8,403 bases of DNA from Bryobacterales bacterium (GCA_030838885.1 JAUZEU010000242.1:1-8403); one strand, 5' to 3'. Shown: positions 1 through 7,490, counted from the first letter of the stretch. Numbers and translations: made by a program. The notes: generated by a model from the letters alone, not told the origin.

Positions 1-200
1 AGGATGCGATCGCCGACCTGGACGTCTAGCGGGACGACCTTGCCGTCTTCGAGACGCTTGCCCTTGCCAACGGCGAGAACTTCAGCTTCCTGGGGTTTTT
101 CTTTTGCTGAGTCGGGGATAAAGAGACCACCAGTAGTTTTCTCGGCGTCGTTCTCAATCCGTTTAACAACGATGCGGTCATAGAGCGGACGAATGTTCAT
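1..200 (-). CDS. groES: Co-chaperonin GroES (partial, 5' end only)
   Basis: GroES (Hsp10) forms the heptameric lid of the GroEL chaperonin in the cytoplasm and closes the folding chamber in an ATP-dependent cycle. The window holds the first 66 codons; the rest lies beyond the left edge. The translation opens MNIRPLYDRIVVKRIE, the classic GroES start, followed by the mobile-loop region EKTTGGLFIPDSAKEKPQ (about residues 20-37) and then EVLAVGKGK and VQVGDRI, all typical of the family. The ATG is at 198-200 on the minus strand. A Shine-Dalgarno GGAGG lies about 9 bases upstream (209-213), which fixes the start. The gene has its own promoter and a CIRCE operator upstream, so HrcA-controlled heat-shock expression is expected. 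groEL usually follows directly but is outside the window. Confidence 0.97.
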   Translation of the reverse strand, partial: MNIRPLYDRIVVKRIENDAEKTTGGLFIPDSAKEKPQEAEVLAVGKGKRLEDGKVVPLDVQVGDRI

Positions 201-294
201 TTAATGTTGCCTCCAACTAAGTTTTGGTGAATTGGAATGGGATTCAAACGTGGAATCTTCTAACTCGTTTTGAGACCGATTCCAAGTCACATTA

Positions 295-321
295 TTAGCA
301 CACGGACGCGTTGAGTGCCAG
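295..321 (-). promoter_or_regulatory. CIRCE operator (HrcA-binding inverted repeat) of groES
   Basis: CIRCE is the operator bound by the HrcA repressor at groE and dnaK operons; its consensus is TTAGCACTC-N9-GAGTGCTAA. On the plus strand this site reads TTAGCACAC, then exactly nine bases (GGACGCGTT), then GAGTGCCAG. That is 15 of 18 half-site positions, with the invariant 9-base spacing. It sits 95 bases before the groES ATG and abuts the predicted -10 box, covering the expected transcription start, so a bound repressor would block initiation. hrcA itself is not in the window. The match and position are seen directly; the regulation is inferred from the family. Confidence 0.9.
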
Positions 322-323
322 AG

Positions 324-353
324 ATTATCTCGAAGTTATTGAAGTTGTTACAA
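324..353 (-). promoter_or_regulatory. Predicted sigma70-like promoter of groES
   Basis: Read on the minus strand, a -35-like TTGTAA (348-353; 4 of 6 matches to TTGACA) is followed after 18 bases by a -10-like GATAAT (324-329; 5 of 6 matches to TATAAT). Transcription would start near 317, inside the CIRCE operator, giving a leader of about 117 bases before groES. The placement next to CIRCE is what makes this credible; the -35 alone would be weak. I see no sigma32-type promoter. The leader (201-294) contains the ribosome-binding site but no other structure I can support. Confidence 0.6.
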
Positions 354-380
354 TTTTCTTAGGTGTTGACAGTCGTTGAC

Positions 381-1289
381 TTAGATAATCTTTGGCCACC
401 ACTCTTTGAACCAGGAATCGAATGTATCAAGCGTTACAGACGTTTCCTTGGCCAGCGGGACTGCGATATCTCCGGATTTTTGCTTACGTATTGCGACTGC
501 TCGTTTAATTCCTACAGGTGTCGGGAATTTTTCGATCCAGTCGATGAATTCCGTCAGGCGGGCGTTCAGGCTTTCGCTGCGGACATGATCGCCGGCAGCA
601 GCGGCACGTGCTAACCCGACGAGCAACTCGGGGATTGCGCAGGCGCACCCGGACAGAACACCGTTGGCTCCGGCTGTTATAGCGCGGGCCACGATCCGGT
701 CGTTGCCCGCGAACAGGACAAAGTCGCGTTCGCGCTTGAGTGCGAGTAGCTCCTCAAAATAGGGCCAGTCGCCACTGGAATCCTTAATACCTGCGAACAG
801 ACCGCTGTCGAGCAGCCGGCGCGCGGTTTCGATGGAGATCCCCGAACTGAATTGAGGGATGTTGTAAAGCATCACCGGGACCACGCTGGCCGCTTCCCGG
901 GCAAACTCCCGGTAGAAGGCTTCTATTTCCGGCTGTTGATAAGGAAAGAAATAAGGCGGCATCAGGAGCAGAGCGTCGGCTCCGGCGAAAACAGCTTCCT
1001 GAGCCAGGTGTAAGCACCCTCCTAAGGTGGTGTTACCGATACCAACAATCAGAGGCACTCGGGTTCGTTTTGATCCCAGATAAACAGCCCGCTGCCGGTC
1101 CTCAAAGGAGTAGTTCGCGAACTCCCCGGTCGAACCCATCAGGCATACGCCTGTAACCCCGCCCGCCGCCAGGAAGTCCAGCAGATCCAGCAGCCCGGAA
1201 TAATCCACTTCGAGCGTGCCGGGGCGGTTCGGCGTGACGGCAGCCGCAAAAACACCGGATAAGTTGAGCTGCCGTGCGGCGCGGGCCAT
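381..1289 (-). CDS. DapA/N-acetylneuraminate lyase-superfamily aldolase
   Basis: This is a complete 302-residue class I aldolase of the dihydrodipicolinate synthase / N-acetylneuraminate lyase superfamily, a TIM barrel that forms a Schiff base with pyruvate or a 2-keto acid. Visible motifs are the pyruvate-binding GSTGEF (residues 52-57), the tyrosine of YNIP (Tyr142) and the Schiff-base lysine in GIKDSSGD (Lys169). Length is normal for the family. The GSTGE loop resembles lyases more than the GTTGE typical of DapA, so a sugar-acid or sialic-acid-type lyase or a keto-deoxy-sugar aldolase is as likely as lysine biosynthesis; substrate cannot be read from sequence alone. The ATG at 1287-1289 has no clear Shine-Dalgarno. 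It lies 15 bases after the stop of the DUF1080 gene on the same strand, so coupled expression from that gene is likely. It ends just upstream of the groES promoter, and I see no clear terminator between them. Confidence 0.88.
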   Translation of the reverse strand: MARAARQLNLSGVFAAAVTPNRPGTLEVDYSGLLDLLDFLAAGGVTGVCLMGSTGEFANYSFEDRQRAVYLGSKRTRVPLIVGIGNTTLGGCLHLAQEAVFAGADALLLMPPYFFPYQQPEIEAFYREFAREAASVVPVMLYNIPQFSSGISIETARRLLDSGLFAGIKDSSGDWPYFEELLALKRERDFVLFAGNDRIVARAITAGANGVLSGCACAIPELLVGLARAAAAGDHVRSESLNARLTEFIDWIEKFPTPVGIKRAVAIRKQKSGDIAVPLAKETSVTLDTFDSWFKEWWPKII

Positions 1290-1304
1290 GATCGGTCGAA
1301 GGCG

Positions 1305-2249
1305 TTATTCGGTTTGCGGCTTGTATAAAGGCGTGAGGACGATGTTGCGGAATTCGACCGGGCCGTGATCGCCCTGCAGTTCGATCGAGCCGGGTTCACC
1401 CTCGAACGGACTGAAAGCGATGGCCGTAAGGCCCTCAATCTCCTGCTTGATAATGATCGGTTTACCGTTCAGTGTGACAGAAACGTCTCGCCCCACCAAG
1501 CGGATATCGACCGTCTGCCACTCGCCCGCCTTCTTGCTGGCGTTCAGCAGGGGCTTGATCCGGCTGTAGAGCGCACCATTAATGTGGGATTCGACCGGCT
1601 TGCCGTAGTCGTCCTGGATCTGAACCTCATAGCGACCGCGCAGACCGATCCCGCTGTTGCTCTTTTCTGCGACCTTATATTCCACATGCAGTACGAAATT
1701 CCAGTATTTGCCGGTGGTAATCAGGTTTTTTGCGTGCCCGGTGCTCTTAAGAGTGTTGTCCTCTACAGTCCAGCCGAGGTTTTGGGCGGAGCCAAGACCG
1801 GTCCACCCGGTAAGGTCTTTGCCGTTGAACAGGGTGACCGGAGCGGATTTCAGCCAGGTCCCGTCATCGTGATCCCGAATCTTCGGTGCGCGGTAGCCCG
1901 CGAAATTGACCGGTCCGCCAGGGCCTGTCATGTTCCCCTGCAGCGTAGAGCCGACAATCTTCGCCGTGTACTCCCGCCGGCCGTCCTTATTCTCAAAGGA
2001 CCAGACCAACTGGTGCTCCTCGATCTTAAGGTCCTTAATATCGTTAAGGTCTCCCCCGGGGAAACCGATGAACTTGCCTTTGGGTTCGTTTGTTCCTGCG
2101 CCGGAAACTTCGAGCCACCAGGCTTTGTCGGGATTTTCTTTCAATAACTGGATATCCCACCGGCCGTTGAAGTCCACATCGCCCGCGATGGCAGCGACCG
2201 AAAAACAGAATAAGGACAGCGGAACACCAAATAGCAAAACCTTGCGCAT
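1305..2249 (-). CDS. Secreted DUF1080 (3-keto-disaccharide hydrolase-like) protein
   Basis: From the chosen start the protein has 314 residues. It begins MRKVLLFG, followed by a hydrophobic core and a likely signal-peptidase site after AIA (residue 22), so it should be exported. Residues 24-125 form a beta-rich N-terminal domain starting DFNGRWDIQL. Residues about 135-308 match the DUF1080 / 3-keto-disaccharide hydrolase fold (LamG-like jelly roll): LFNGKDLTGW near the start, SNSGIGLRGRYEVQIQDDYG (198-217) in the middle and GDHGPVEFRNIVL near the end. Family members are linked to cleavage of 3-keto-glycosides or to carbohydrate binding in periplasmic sugar degradation. The reading frame extends to 2339, but that start would add 30 residues before the signal peptide and overlap the divergent gene at 2290, so I place the start at 2249. 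No good Shine-Dalgarno is visible. The aldolase gene follows 15 bases downstream. Confidence 0.86.
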   Translation of the reverse strand: MRKVLLFGVPLSLFCFSVAAIAGDVDFNGRWDIQLLKENPDKAWWLEVSGAGTNEPKGKFIGFPGGDLNDIKDLKIEEHQLVWSFENKDGRREYTAKIVGSTLQGNMTGPGGPVNFAGYRAPKIRDHDDGTWLKSAPVTLFNGKDLTGWTGLGSAQNLGWTVEDNTLKSTGHAKNLITTGKYWNFVLHVEYKVAEKSNSGIGLRGRYEVQIQDDYGKPVESHINGALYSRIKPLLNASKKAGEWQTVDIRLVGRDVSVTLNGKPIIIKQEIEGLTAIAFSPFEGEPGSIELQGDHGPVEFRNIVLTPLYKPQTE

Positions 2250-2289
2250 CCAGTTAAGGCTACCAAAGAGGTAATCGGCAAGTGGTAGC

Positions 2290-2856
2290 GTGAATCGAAT
2301 GCCCCGGCTCAGCGACGACGAGTACTTCGCCTTTTGCAAGTCTTATCCGGATCTCCGGCTTGAGCGGACTGCCCAGGGAGAAATCCGCGTCATGGCTTGG
2401 GAAGGAGGCGAGTCCGCATACCGGACCACCGAGGTAGCTTGCCAGCTTGCCAACTGGGCTGTAGAGAATGGCTGCGGAAAGGGGTTCGGCCCGACTGTGC
2501 AGTTTCTGCTTCCTGATGGGTCTGCTTTTTCACCCGACGCGGCCTGGGTCTCCAACGTGCGAATCGCAGAGCTGACTAAAAAACAAAGACGGGAGTCGCT
2601 ACGTCTCATTCCGGAATTCGTCATCGAGGTTCTCTCGCCAGAAGATCGCCTCAGTTCGCTGTGTCAGAAGATGAACGCCTGGATCGCCAACGGCGTGGAT
2701 TTGGCGTGGCTGATCCACGCGGACAACCGAACCGTTCATGAATACCGGCTTAACTCTGACGTCCGGGTGTATTCCGGGATGGATAACCTTCTGTCCGGAG
2801 ACGGCCCTGTGAAGGGCTTTGTTCTCGAACTCCAGCATATCTGGCACGGACTTTAA
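2290..2856 (+). CDS. Uma2-family (DUF820) putative PD-(D/E)XK endonuclease
   Basis: The 188-residue product matches the Uma2 family (formerly DUF820), whose fold resembles restriction-type PD-(D/E)XK nucleases; the physiological role is unestablished. The candidate catalytic set is intact: Asp83 in FSPDAAWV, Glu113 in VIEVLSP and Lys127 in CQKMNAWI, plus the family's LPDG (74-77) and the closing segment VKGFVLELQHIW. Length is normal. The start is uncertain: a GTG at 2290 or an ATG at 2299 (giving MPRLSDDEYF, where family homology begins); neither has a strong Shine-Dalgarno. The gene is divergent from the DUF1080 gene, with about 40 bases between starts, and ends 41 bases before mutS on the same strand. 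Such genes often occur in many scattered copies in a genome. Family assignment is firm; nuclease activity is inferred. Confidence 0.85.
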   Translation: MNRMPRLSDDEYFAFCKSYPDLRLERTAQGEIRVMAWEGGESAYRTTEVACQLANWAVENGCGKGFGPTVQFLLPDGSAFSPDAAWVSNVRIAELTKKQRRESLRLIPEFVIEVLSPEDRLSSLCQKMNAWIANGVDLAWLIHADNRTVHEYRLNSDVRVYSGMDNLLSGDGPVKGFVLELQHIWHGL

Positions 2857-2897
2857 CCCCGTTCAAAGTACCCCCTCGTGCACAATAGAGGTTTCGT

Positions 2898-5501
2898 ATG
2901 AGCCAGGGGAGCGAAGCCGCATCCACACCATTGATGCGTCAGTACCATGCCGTTAAGCAGCAGGTACCCGGCGCTTTGTTGATGTTCCGGCTGGGTGATT
3001 TTTACGAGCTCTTCTTTGAGGACGCGGTCACGGCCGCCCGCGAACTCGAAATCACCCTGACCGCCCGCAATAAAGAAAAAGGCAATGCCATCCCCATGTG
3101 CGGCGTTCCTTATCACTCAGCCGAGGGGTACATCGCCCACCTGATCGGCCGGGGATACCGGGTCGCCATCTGCGAACAGATGGAGGAAGCCAGCGCCGGC
3201 AAGAAACTGGTCCGTCGGGAAGTTACCCGCATCGTCACGCCCGGCACAGCCACGGACTCCCATCTGCTGCGCTCGCACGAGAACAACTACCTGGCCGCCG
3301 TGACGCGCAACGGCTCGAGGGCCGGGCTCGCCTATGTCGATGTATCCACAGGCGAATTCCGCGCCACGGAAGTGGATTTTGCCGACCTGCAGGGTCTTCT
3401 GGAAAGCCTCGGGGCGCGCGAACTGCTGGTCGCCGCGGAAGCGCCTCTGTTCCCCAACACTGAACCGAAGCGCTGGATCGTCACCGAACTGGAAGACTGG
3501 GTGTTCACCGCCGATTACGCGGACCGAATCTTACGGGAACATTTCAAACTCCTGTCTCTGGATGGGTTCGGTCTTTCAGGGAAGCTGAATGCAATCGCAG
3601 CAAGCGGTGCGGTGCTCCACTATCTGCGTGACACCCAGCGCGCGGCGCTCGATCATCTGGATCCGCCCCGGCACTTTGACCGTGCCGACACTATGGTGCT
3701 GGACGCGGTGACTGTTCGCAACCTGGAACTGATCGAGCCGATCTTCTCGGATGGTGGCGCGACTCTCGTTGCCATCCTGGATCAGACCTCGACCGGCATG
3801 GGCGGGCGTCTGATGCGGCAACGCTTGCTCCGCCCCTCGCTCGAACTCGCGGAAATTGAATCGCGCCTCGATGCCGTTGGCGATCTTGTGCGGGAGACCA
3901 TCCTCCGCGTCGAACTGCGGAAGCAACTCGGCCCTGTGCTCGACATTGAAAGGTTGCTGGCCAAGGTCATGATCGGCAGCGCGGGACCGAGAGACCTGCT
4001 GGCCTTAGGGAAGTCGCTCGATCAGACCCCTCGACTGGCTGTTTCAGCACGCCTGGCCACCCGCGAATTATCCGCGCGAAGCGCCCAAACCTTCGGACGC
4101 CTCGACCCGGTGGCGGAAGCTTCGAGGCCGATTATCGATGCGCTGGCCGATACCCCACCGCTCCAGGTGGGTGACGGCGCGACCATCCGGGCAGGCTACG
4201 ACGCGGAACTGGACGAACTCCGCGATCTGAGCCAGAACGGCAAACAATACATCGCCCAGATCGAGACCCGCGAACGCACTCGCACGGGCATCGCCTCCCT
4301 GAAGGTCCGTTTTAATAATGTGTTCGGGTACTACATCGAGATTTCGAAGGCGAACCTTCACCTGGCGCCAGCCGATTACGAACGGAAGCAGACCCTTGTC
4401 AACGCCGAGCGCTTTACCACTCCGGAGCTAAAGGAGTATGAACGCAAGGTTCTGATCGCGGAAGAGAAAATCCTTGAGATTGAAAAGCGGATCTTTGCGG
4501 ACGTTCGGCAGAAGGCCGCAACCGAGGCGCAGCGGATTCGCGCGACAGCAGCCGCGATTGCGGAGTTAGACGTGTCCGCTGCTCTCGCCCAAGTGGCGAC
4601 GGAGAGCCGTTACGCCCGCCCGCAGTTTTCTGAGACCGGCGAGATGAGAATTATGGCTGGCCGCCATCCGGTCATCGAAAAACTGGCTGGAGAAGAGGCT
4701 GGGCGTTTCATCCCGAACGACCTTTATCTGAACGACACCACGGACCAGATTGGAATTATCACGGGTCCGAATATGGGCGGCAAAAGCACCTACCTTCGGC
4801 AAGCAGCGCTGATTGCGATCCTGGCTCAGATGGGATCCTGGGTACCGGCCGATTCTGCCCTGCTCCCGGTGATCGACCGCATTTTCACCCGCATCGGGGC
4901 GTCCGATAATCTGGCTCGCGGCAGATCCACATTCATGGTTGAAATGACCGAAACGGCGGTCATTCTCAATACCGCTACTCCTCGCAGCTTCATCATTCTG
5001 GATGAGATCGGTCGCGGCACAGCCACGTATGACGGGCTTTCGCTCGCCTGGGCTGTGGTGGAGCATATCTCTGGCACGACCCGGGCAAAAACCCTTTTCG
5101 CCACGCACTACCACGAACTGACCGAACTGGCGGAAGCTCTGCCCGGCATCCGAAATCTGCAGGTGGCTGTGAAGGAGGCGGGTGACCGCATCATTTTTCT
5201 GCGCCGTGTGGAACCAGGAAAGGCTGATCGTAGCTACGGGATCGAGGTCGCACGCCTCGCCGGATTACCCGCTCCGGTGATCGATCGCGCCAGGGAGGTG
5301 CTGAAGTTGCACGAGCGGACTGAGCATCGGGCAGTCGAGCAACTGACGCCAAAATTGGACGCGGGGCCCATCCAGATTCGGCTATTCGAACCGGGTTCCG
5401 ACGAGATCAAACAGAAAATCCGCTCGCTCCGGATTGACGACATGCGGCCGGTGGAAGCGCTGCGGTTTCTGGAAGATCTGCAGCGGGAATTGGGAAGCTG
5501 A
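2898..5501 (+). CDS. mutS: DNA mismatch repair protein MutS
   Basis: MutS recognises mismatched bases and small loops, then changes to an ATP-bound sliding clamp that recruits MutL. The 867-residue protein is complete and of normal MutS1 length. The N-terminal domain carries the mismatch-wedging Phe-X-Glu motif in GDFYELF (Phe35, Glu37). The connector, lever and clamp regions follow, the last including VFGYYIEISK (about 475-484). The ATPase has Walker A GPNMGGKST (623-631), the signature region SDNLARGRSTF (669-679), Walker B FIILDE (698-703) followed by IGRGT, and the switch histidine in ATHYHEL (His737). QIRLF (826-830) fits a beta-clamp-binding motif. The ATG at 2898 follows AGAGG by 6 bases, which supports this start. 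The stop overlaps the anmK start by one base. mutL is not in the window. Confidence 0.98.
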   Translation: MSQGSEAASTPLMRQYHAVKQQVPGALLMFRLGDFYELFFEDAVTAARELEITLTARNKEKGNAIPMCGVPYHSAEGYIAHLIGRGYRVAICEQMEEASAGKKLVRREVTRIVTPGTATDSHLLRSHENNYLAAVTRNGSRAGLAYVDVSTGEFRATEVDFADLQGLLESLGARELLVAAEAPLFPNTEPKRWIVTELEDWVFTADYADRILREHFKLLSLDGFGLSGKLNAIAASGAVLHYLRDTQRAALDHLDPPRHFDRADTMVLDAVTVRNLELIEPIFSDGGATLVAILDQTSTGMGGRLMRQRLLRPSLELAEIESRLDAVGDLVRETILRVELRKQLGPVLDIERLLAKVMIGSAGPRDLLALGKSLDQTPRLAVSARLATRELSARSAQTFGRLDPVAEASRPIIDALADTPPLQVGDGATIRAGYDAELDELRDLSQNGKQYIAQIETRERTRTGIASLKVRFNNVFGYYIEISKANLHLAPADYERKQTLVNAERFTTPELKEYERKVLIAEEKILEIEKRIFADVRQKAATEAQRIRATAAAIAELDVSAALAQVATESRYARPQFSETGEMRIMAGRHPVIEKLAGEEAGRFIPNDLYLNDTTDQIGIITGPNMGGKSTYLRQAALIAILAQMGSWVPADSALLPVIDRIFTRIGASDNLARGRSTFMVEMTETAVILNTATPRSFIILDEIGRGTATYDGLSLAWAVVEHISGTTRAKTLFATHYHELTELAEALPGIRNLQVAVKEAGDRIIFLRRVEPGKADRSYGIEVARLAGLPAPVIDRAREVLKLHERTEHRAVEQLTPKLDAGPIQIRLFEPGSDEIKQKIRSLRIDDMRPVEALRFLEDLQRELGS

Positions 5502-6607
5502 TGAGGGTCGCCGGGATCATGAGCGGCACGTCGCTCGACGGCATTGATGTGGCCATTGCCGACATCGCAGGTCAACGCGTCAGGACGATAGCGCACGCCA
5601 TGACGCCGTATCCAGCCCAGGTGCGAGAGCGCATCCTGGCGATTTCGAACACGATCTGCTCCACCGGGCAGATTTCGCGGCTCAATTTTGAACTGGCTGA
5701 ACTGTATGCGCGGGCAGTAAGGGCCGCCTGCAAACGGCGCGAGGTTCCGCTCGAATCCATACAGCTGGTGGGCTGCCACGGCCAGACCATCTATCACGAG
5801 GGCCAGGGCAGCAACAGAAACACCCTGCAGATCGGTGAGGCCGGAGTCCTCGCGGAGCGCCTCGGCGTTACCGTCGTCTCCAACTTTCGATCACGGGATA
5901 TGGCAGCCGGAGGACAAGGCGCGCCGCTGGTGCCGTTTGTCGATTACCAACTCTTCCGCAGCAAAAAGATTGACCGGGTTGCTCTGAACATCGGAGGGAT
6001 CGCCAACATTACGATCCTGCCAAAGAACGCCCGTCCGGAGGATGTGACTGCCTTCGATACCGGTCCGGGCAATATGGTCATCGACCAGCTGGTAGCCCGG
6101 TTCACGGAGGGGCGCCAGAACTTCGACCGCGGAGGCGCAATCGCTGCCCAGGGGCACGTCGACCGGGAACTGCTCGACAAACTTCTCAAAGACAGGTATT
6201 TCCAGACAAAACCGCCGAAGACGGCTGGCCGGGAACAGTATGGCCAGGCCTTCCTGAAGCTGCATTTTCCTGCCGGACGAAAAACCGAACCCAAAGACCT
6301 GATTGCGACGGCGACCGCCTTCACCGCCGCGACCATAGCCTTGGGCATCCAGCGTTTTGCGCCGGCGACACGGGAAGTGATTGCGGCGGGTGGCGGCACC
6401 CACAACCGGCAGCTAATGGCCCAGCTGGCGGCGTTCTTACCTGAAGTTCGGGTCGCCAACTCGGCTGAATTCGGGATCGACCCCGATGCCAAAGAGGCGA
6501 TCGCCTTCGCAATCCTGGCATACCGGACCTGGCGCAGGGAGCCTGGGAACCTGCCTTCTGCTACGGGTGCACGACGCCCGGTGGTGCTGGGCGACATAAG
6601 CTTCTGA
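5501..6607 (+). CDS. anmK: Anhydro-N-acetylmuramic acid kinase AnmK
   Basis: AnmK hydrolyses the 1,6-anhydro ring of anhydro-N-acetylmuramic acid and phosphorylates it to MurNAc-6-phosphate, a cytoplasmic step of peptidoglycan recycling. The 368-residue length is typical. Motifs in order: the ATP-binding MSGTSLDGID (7-16), GCHGQTIYH (91-99), LNIGGIANIT (162-171), the catalytic region AFDTGPGNMVID (184-195, with Asp186 as the likely general base), FDRGGAI (208-214), AAGGGTHN (295-302) and DAKEAIAFA near the C-terminus. The ATG at 5501 shares its A with the mutS stop (TGATG), a strong sign of translational coupling; no independent promoter is visible in the end of mutS. MurQ and other recycling genes are not in the window. 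Confidence 0.97.
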   Translation: MRVAGIMSGTSLDGIDVAIADIAGQRVRTIAHAMTPYPAQVRERILAISNTICSTGQISRLNFELAELYARAVRAACKRREVPLESIQLVGCHGQTIYHEGQGSNRNTLQIGEAGVLAERLGVTVVSNFRSRDMAAGGQGAPLVPFVDYQLFRSKKIDRVALNIGGIANITILPKNARPEDVTAFDTGPGNMVIDQLVARFTEGRQNFDRGGAIAAQGHVDRELLDKLLKDRYFQTKPPKTAGREQYGQAFLKLHFPAGRKTEPKDLIATATAFTAATIALGIQRFAPATREVIAAGGGTHNRQLMAQLAAFLPEVRVANSAEFGIDPDAKEAIAFAILAYRTWRREPGNLPSATGARRPVVLGDISF

Positions 6608-6629
6608 TAATTCGAGCTAAAATGGCGGA

Positions 6630-7481
6630 TTGACTCCCGACCCCGAACTTACCGAGCCACAGCCAGACCCGCAGAAAAAACGCACTTCTGTTGTCATCGT
6701 TTCCTTCAACAGAGCGGACAAACTCCGAAAGAGCCTGGAAAGCTTAGGCGATGAGCACCAGATCCTGGTAGTCGATAACGGTTCCACGGACGCCTCCGCT
6801 TTCCTTGAACAGGATTTTCCGGCCGTGCGCTTTATCCGCCTGCCCAAGAACTTCGGCCTTACCAAGGCTCTGAACATCGGTGTTCGTGCAGCGGATGGCG
6901 AATGCATCCTTTTATTGCATGACGACACGATCGTGACCGGGGCTGCGGTTACGCAACTGACGGACTTCCTGGAAGCCCACCAGGATGTGGGCGCGGTCTG
7001 CCCTCTGCTGACAAGCCAATCCGGAGCGCGCACTCCGCAGGTCAGAACGCTGCCTACACCCGCCGTGCCCGATCCCGAATTCCGTGCCGCCGGCGGCACC
7101 GGAGAAATCGCTGCAGAATGCGTATCTGGTGCAGCCATCCTGTTCCGTTCCTTTTTCTTACGCGCCCTGCGCCAGATTGACGAGCGCTACGGCAATTACG
7201 GCAGCGACATCGAGATGTGCTCGCAGGTGAAGCGCTCCAGCCGAAAACTGATTATCCTCACGGATACCACGGCAGTCCATGAACCCTCACCCTCGCCCAT
7301 GAAATCCGGCGCGCTGGCAGGAGATCGCGCCGTCGGAACCGCGGTTTTCCTCGGCAAGCACCACGGCTTCATGGGGGGGATGTTGTACCGGCTGAAGACC
7401 GGTCTGACGGGCCTGGCCACGTTCCGTTTCGGTGTGGTGGCCGGGGCCTTTTCCGGCGCCAAGATCGACGGCACCAGTTAA
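6630..7481 (+). CDS. Family 2 glycosyltransferase (TTG start)
   Basis: This is a GT-A-fold family 2 glycosyltransferase of 283 residues that likely transfers a sugar from an activated nucleotide donor to a cell-surface glycan; donor and acceptor are unknown. The N-terminal nucleotide-binding part shows VVIVSFNRADKL (21-32), LVVDNGSTD (46-54) and NFGLTKALNIGV (74-85). The acidic metal-site segment is LLLHDDT (94-100). The acceptor half shows CVSGAAILF (164-172) and IDERYGNYGSDIEMC (183-197), resembling rhamnosyltransferase-type members. A hydrophobic stretch around 255-275 may touch the membrane. The only in-frame start downstream of the stop at 6618-6620 and before the domain is TTG at 6630. 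An ATG at 6622 in another frame gives just three codons. No clear Shine-Dalgarno is seen. The gap to anmK is 22 bases. Confidence 0.88.
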   Translation: MTPDPELTEPQPDPQKKRTSVVIVSFNRADKLRKSLESLGDEHQILVVDNGSTDASAFLEQDFPAVRFIRLPKNFGLTKALNIGVRAADGECILLLHDDTIVTGAAVTQLTDFLEAHQDVGAVCPLLTSQSGARTPQVRTLPTPAVPDPEFRAAGGTGEIAAECVSGAAILFRSFFLRALRQIDERYGNYGSDIEMCSQVKRSSRKLIILTDTTAVHEPSPSPMKSGALAGDRAVGTAVFLGKHHGFMGGMLYRLKTGLTGLATFRFGVVAGAFSGAKIDGTS

Positions 7482-7490
7482 ACTCAAGAC

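Noticed and set aside
362..380. Direct repeat GTTGAC-agtc-GTTGAC between the aldolase gene and the groES promoter
   Set aside because: Only six bases per copy, with no inverted partner; too short to call an operator or a terminator.
363..614. 83-codon open frame on the plus strand over the 3' end of the aldolase gene
   Set aside because: It is antisense to conserved aldolase sequence, has no ribosome-binding site and no recognisable domain.
1365..2147. 260-codon open frame on the plus strand
   Set aside because: It lies fully antisense to the DUF1080 gene, which has clear family motifs and a signal peptide. The translation shows no recognisable motif.
2250..2339. N-terminal extension of the DUF1080 protein up to 2339
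   Set aside because: It would put 30 residues ahead of a clean signal peptide and overlap the divergent Uma2 gene.
2857..2897. Possible mutS promoter with CACAAT as -10
   Set aside because: No -35 at acceptable spacing, and the resulting leader would be too short to include the Shine-Dalgarno.
4566..5114. 182-codon open frame on the minus strand
   Set aside because: It is antisense to the conserved ATPase domain of mutS and is explained by the codon bias of that gene.
5944..6597. 217-codon open frame on the minus strand
   Set aside because: It is antisense to anmK, whose motifs are complete; low-complexity composition and no start signal support its rejection.
7373..7379. Run of seven G within the glycosyltransferase gene, a possible phase-variation tract
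   Set aside because: It is a single short run encoding Gly-Gly near the C-terminus, with no repeat structure or alternative frame worth switching.
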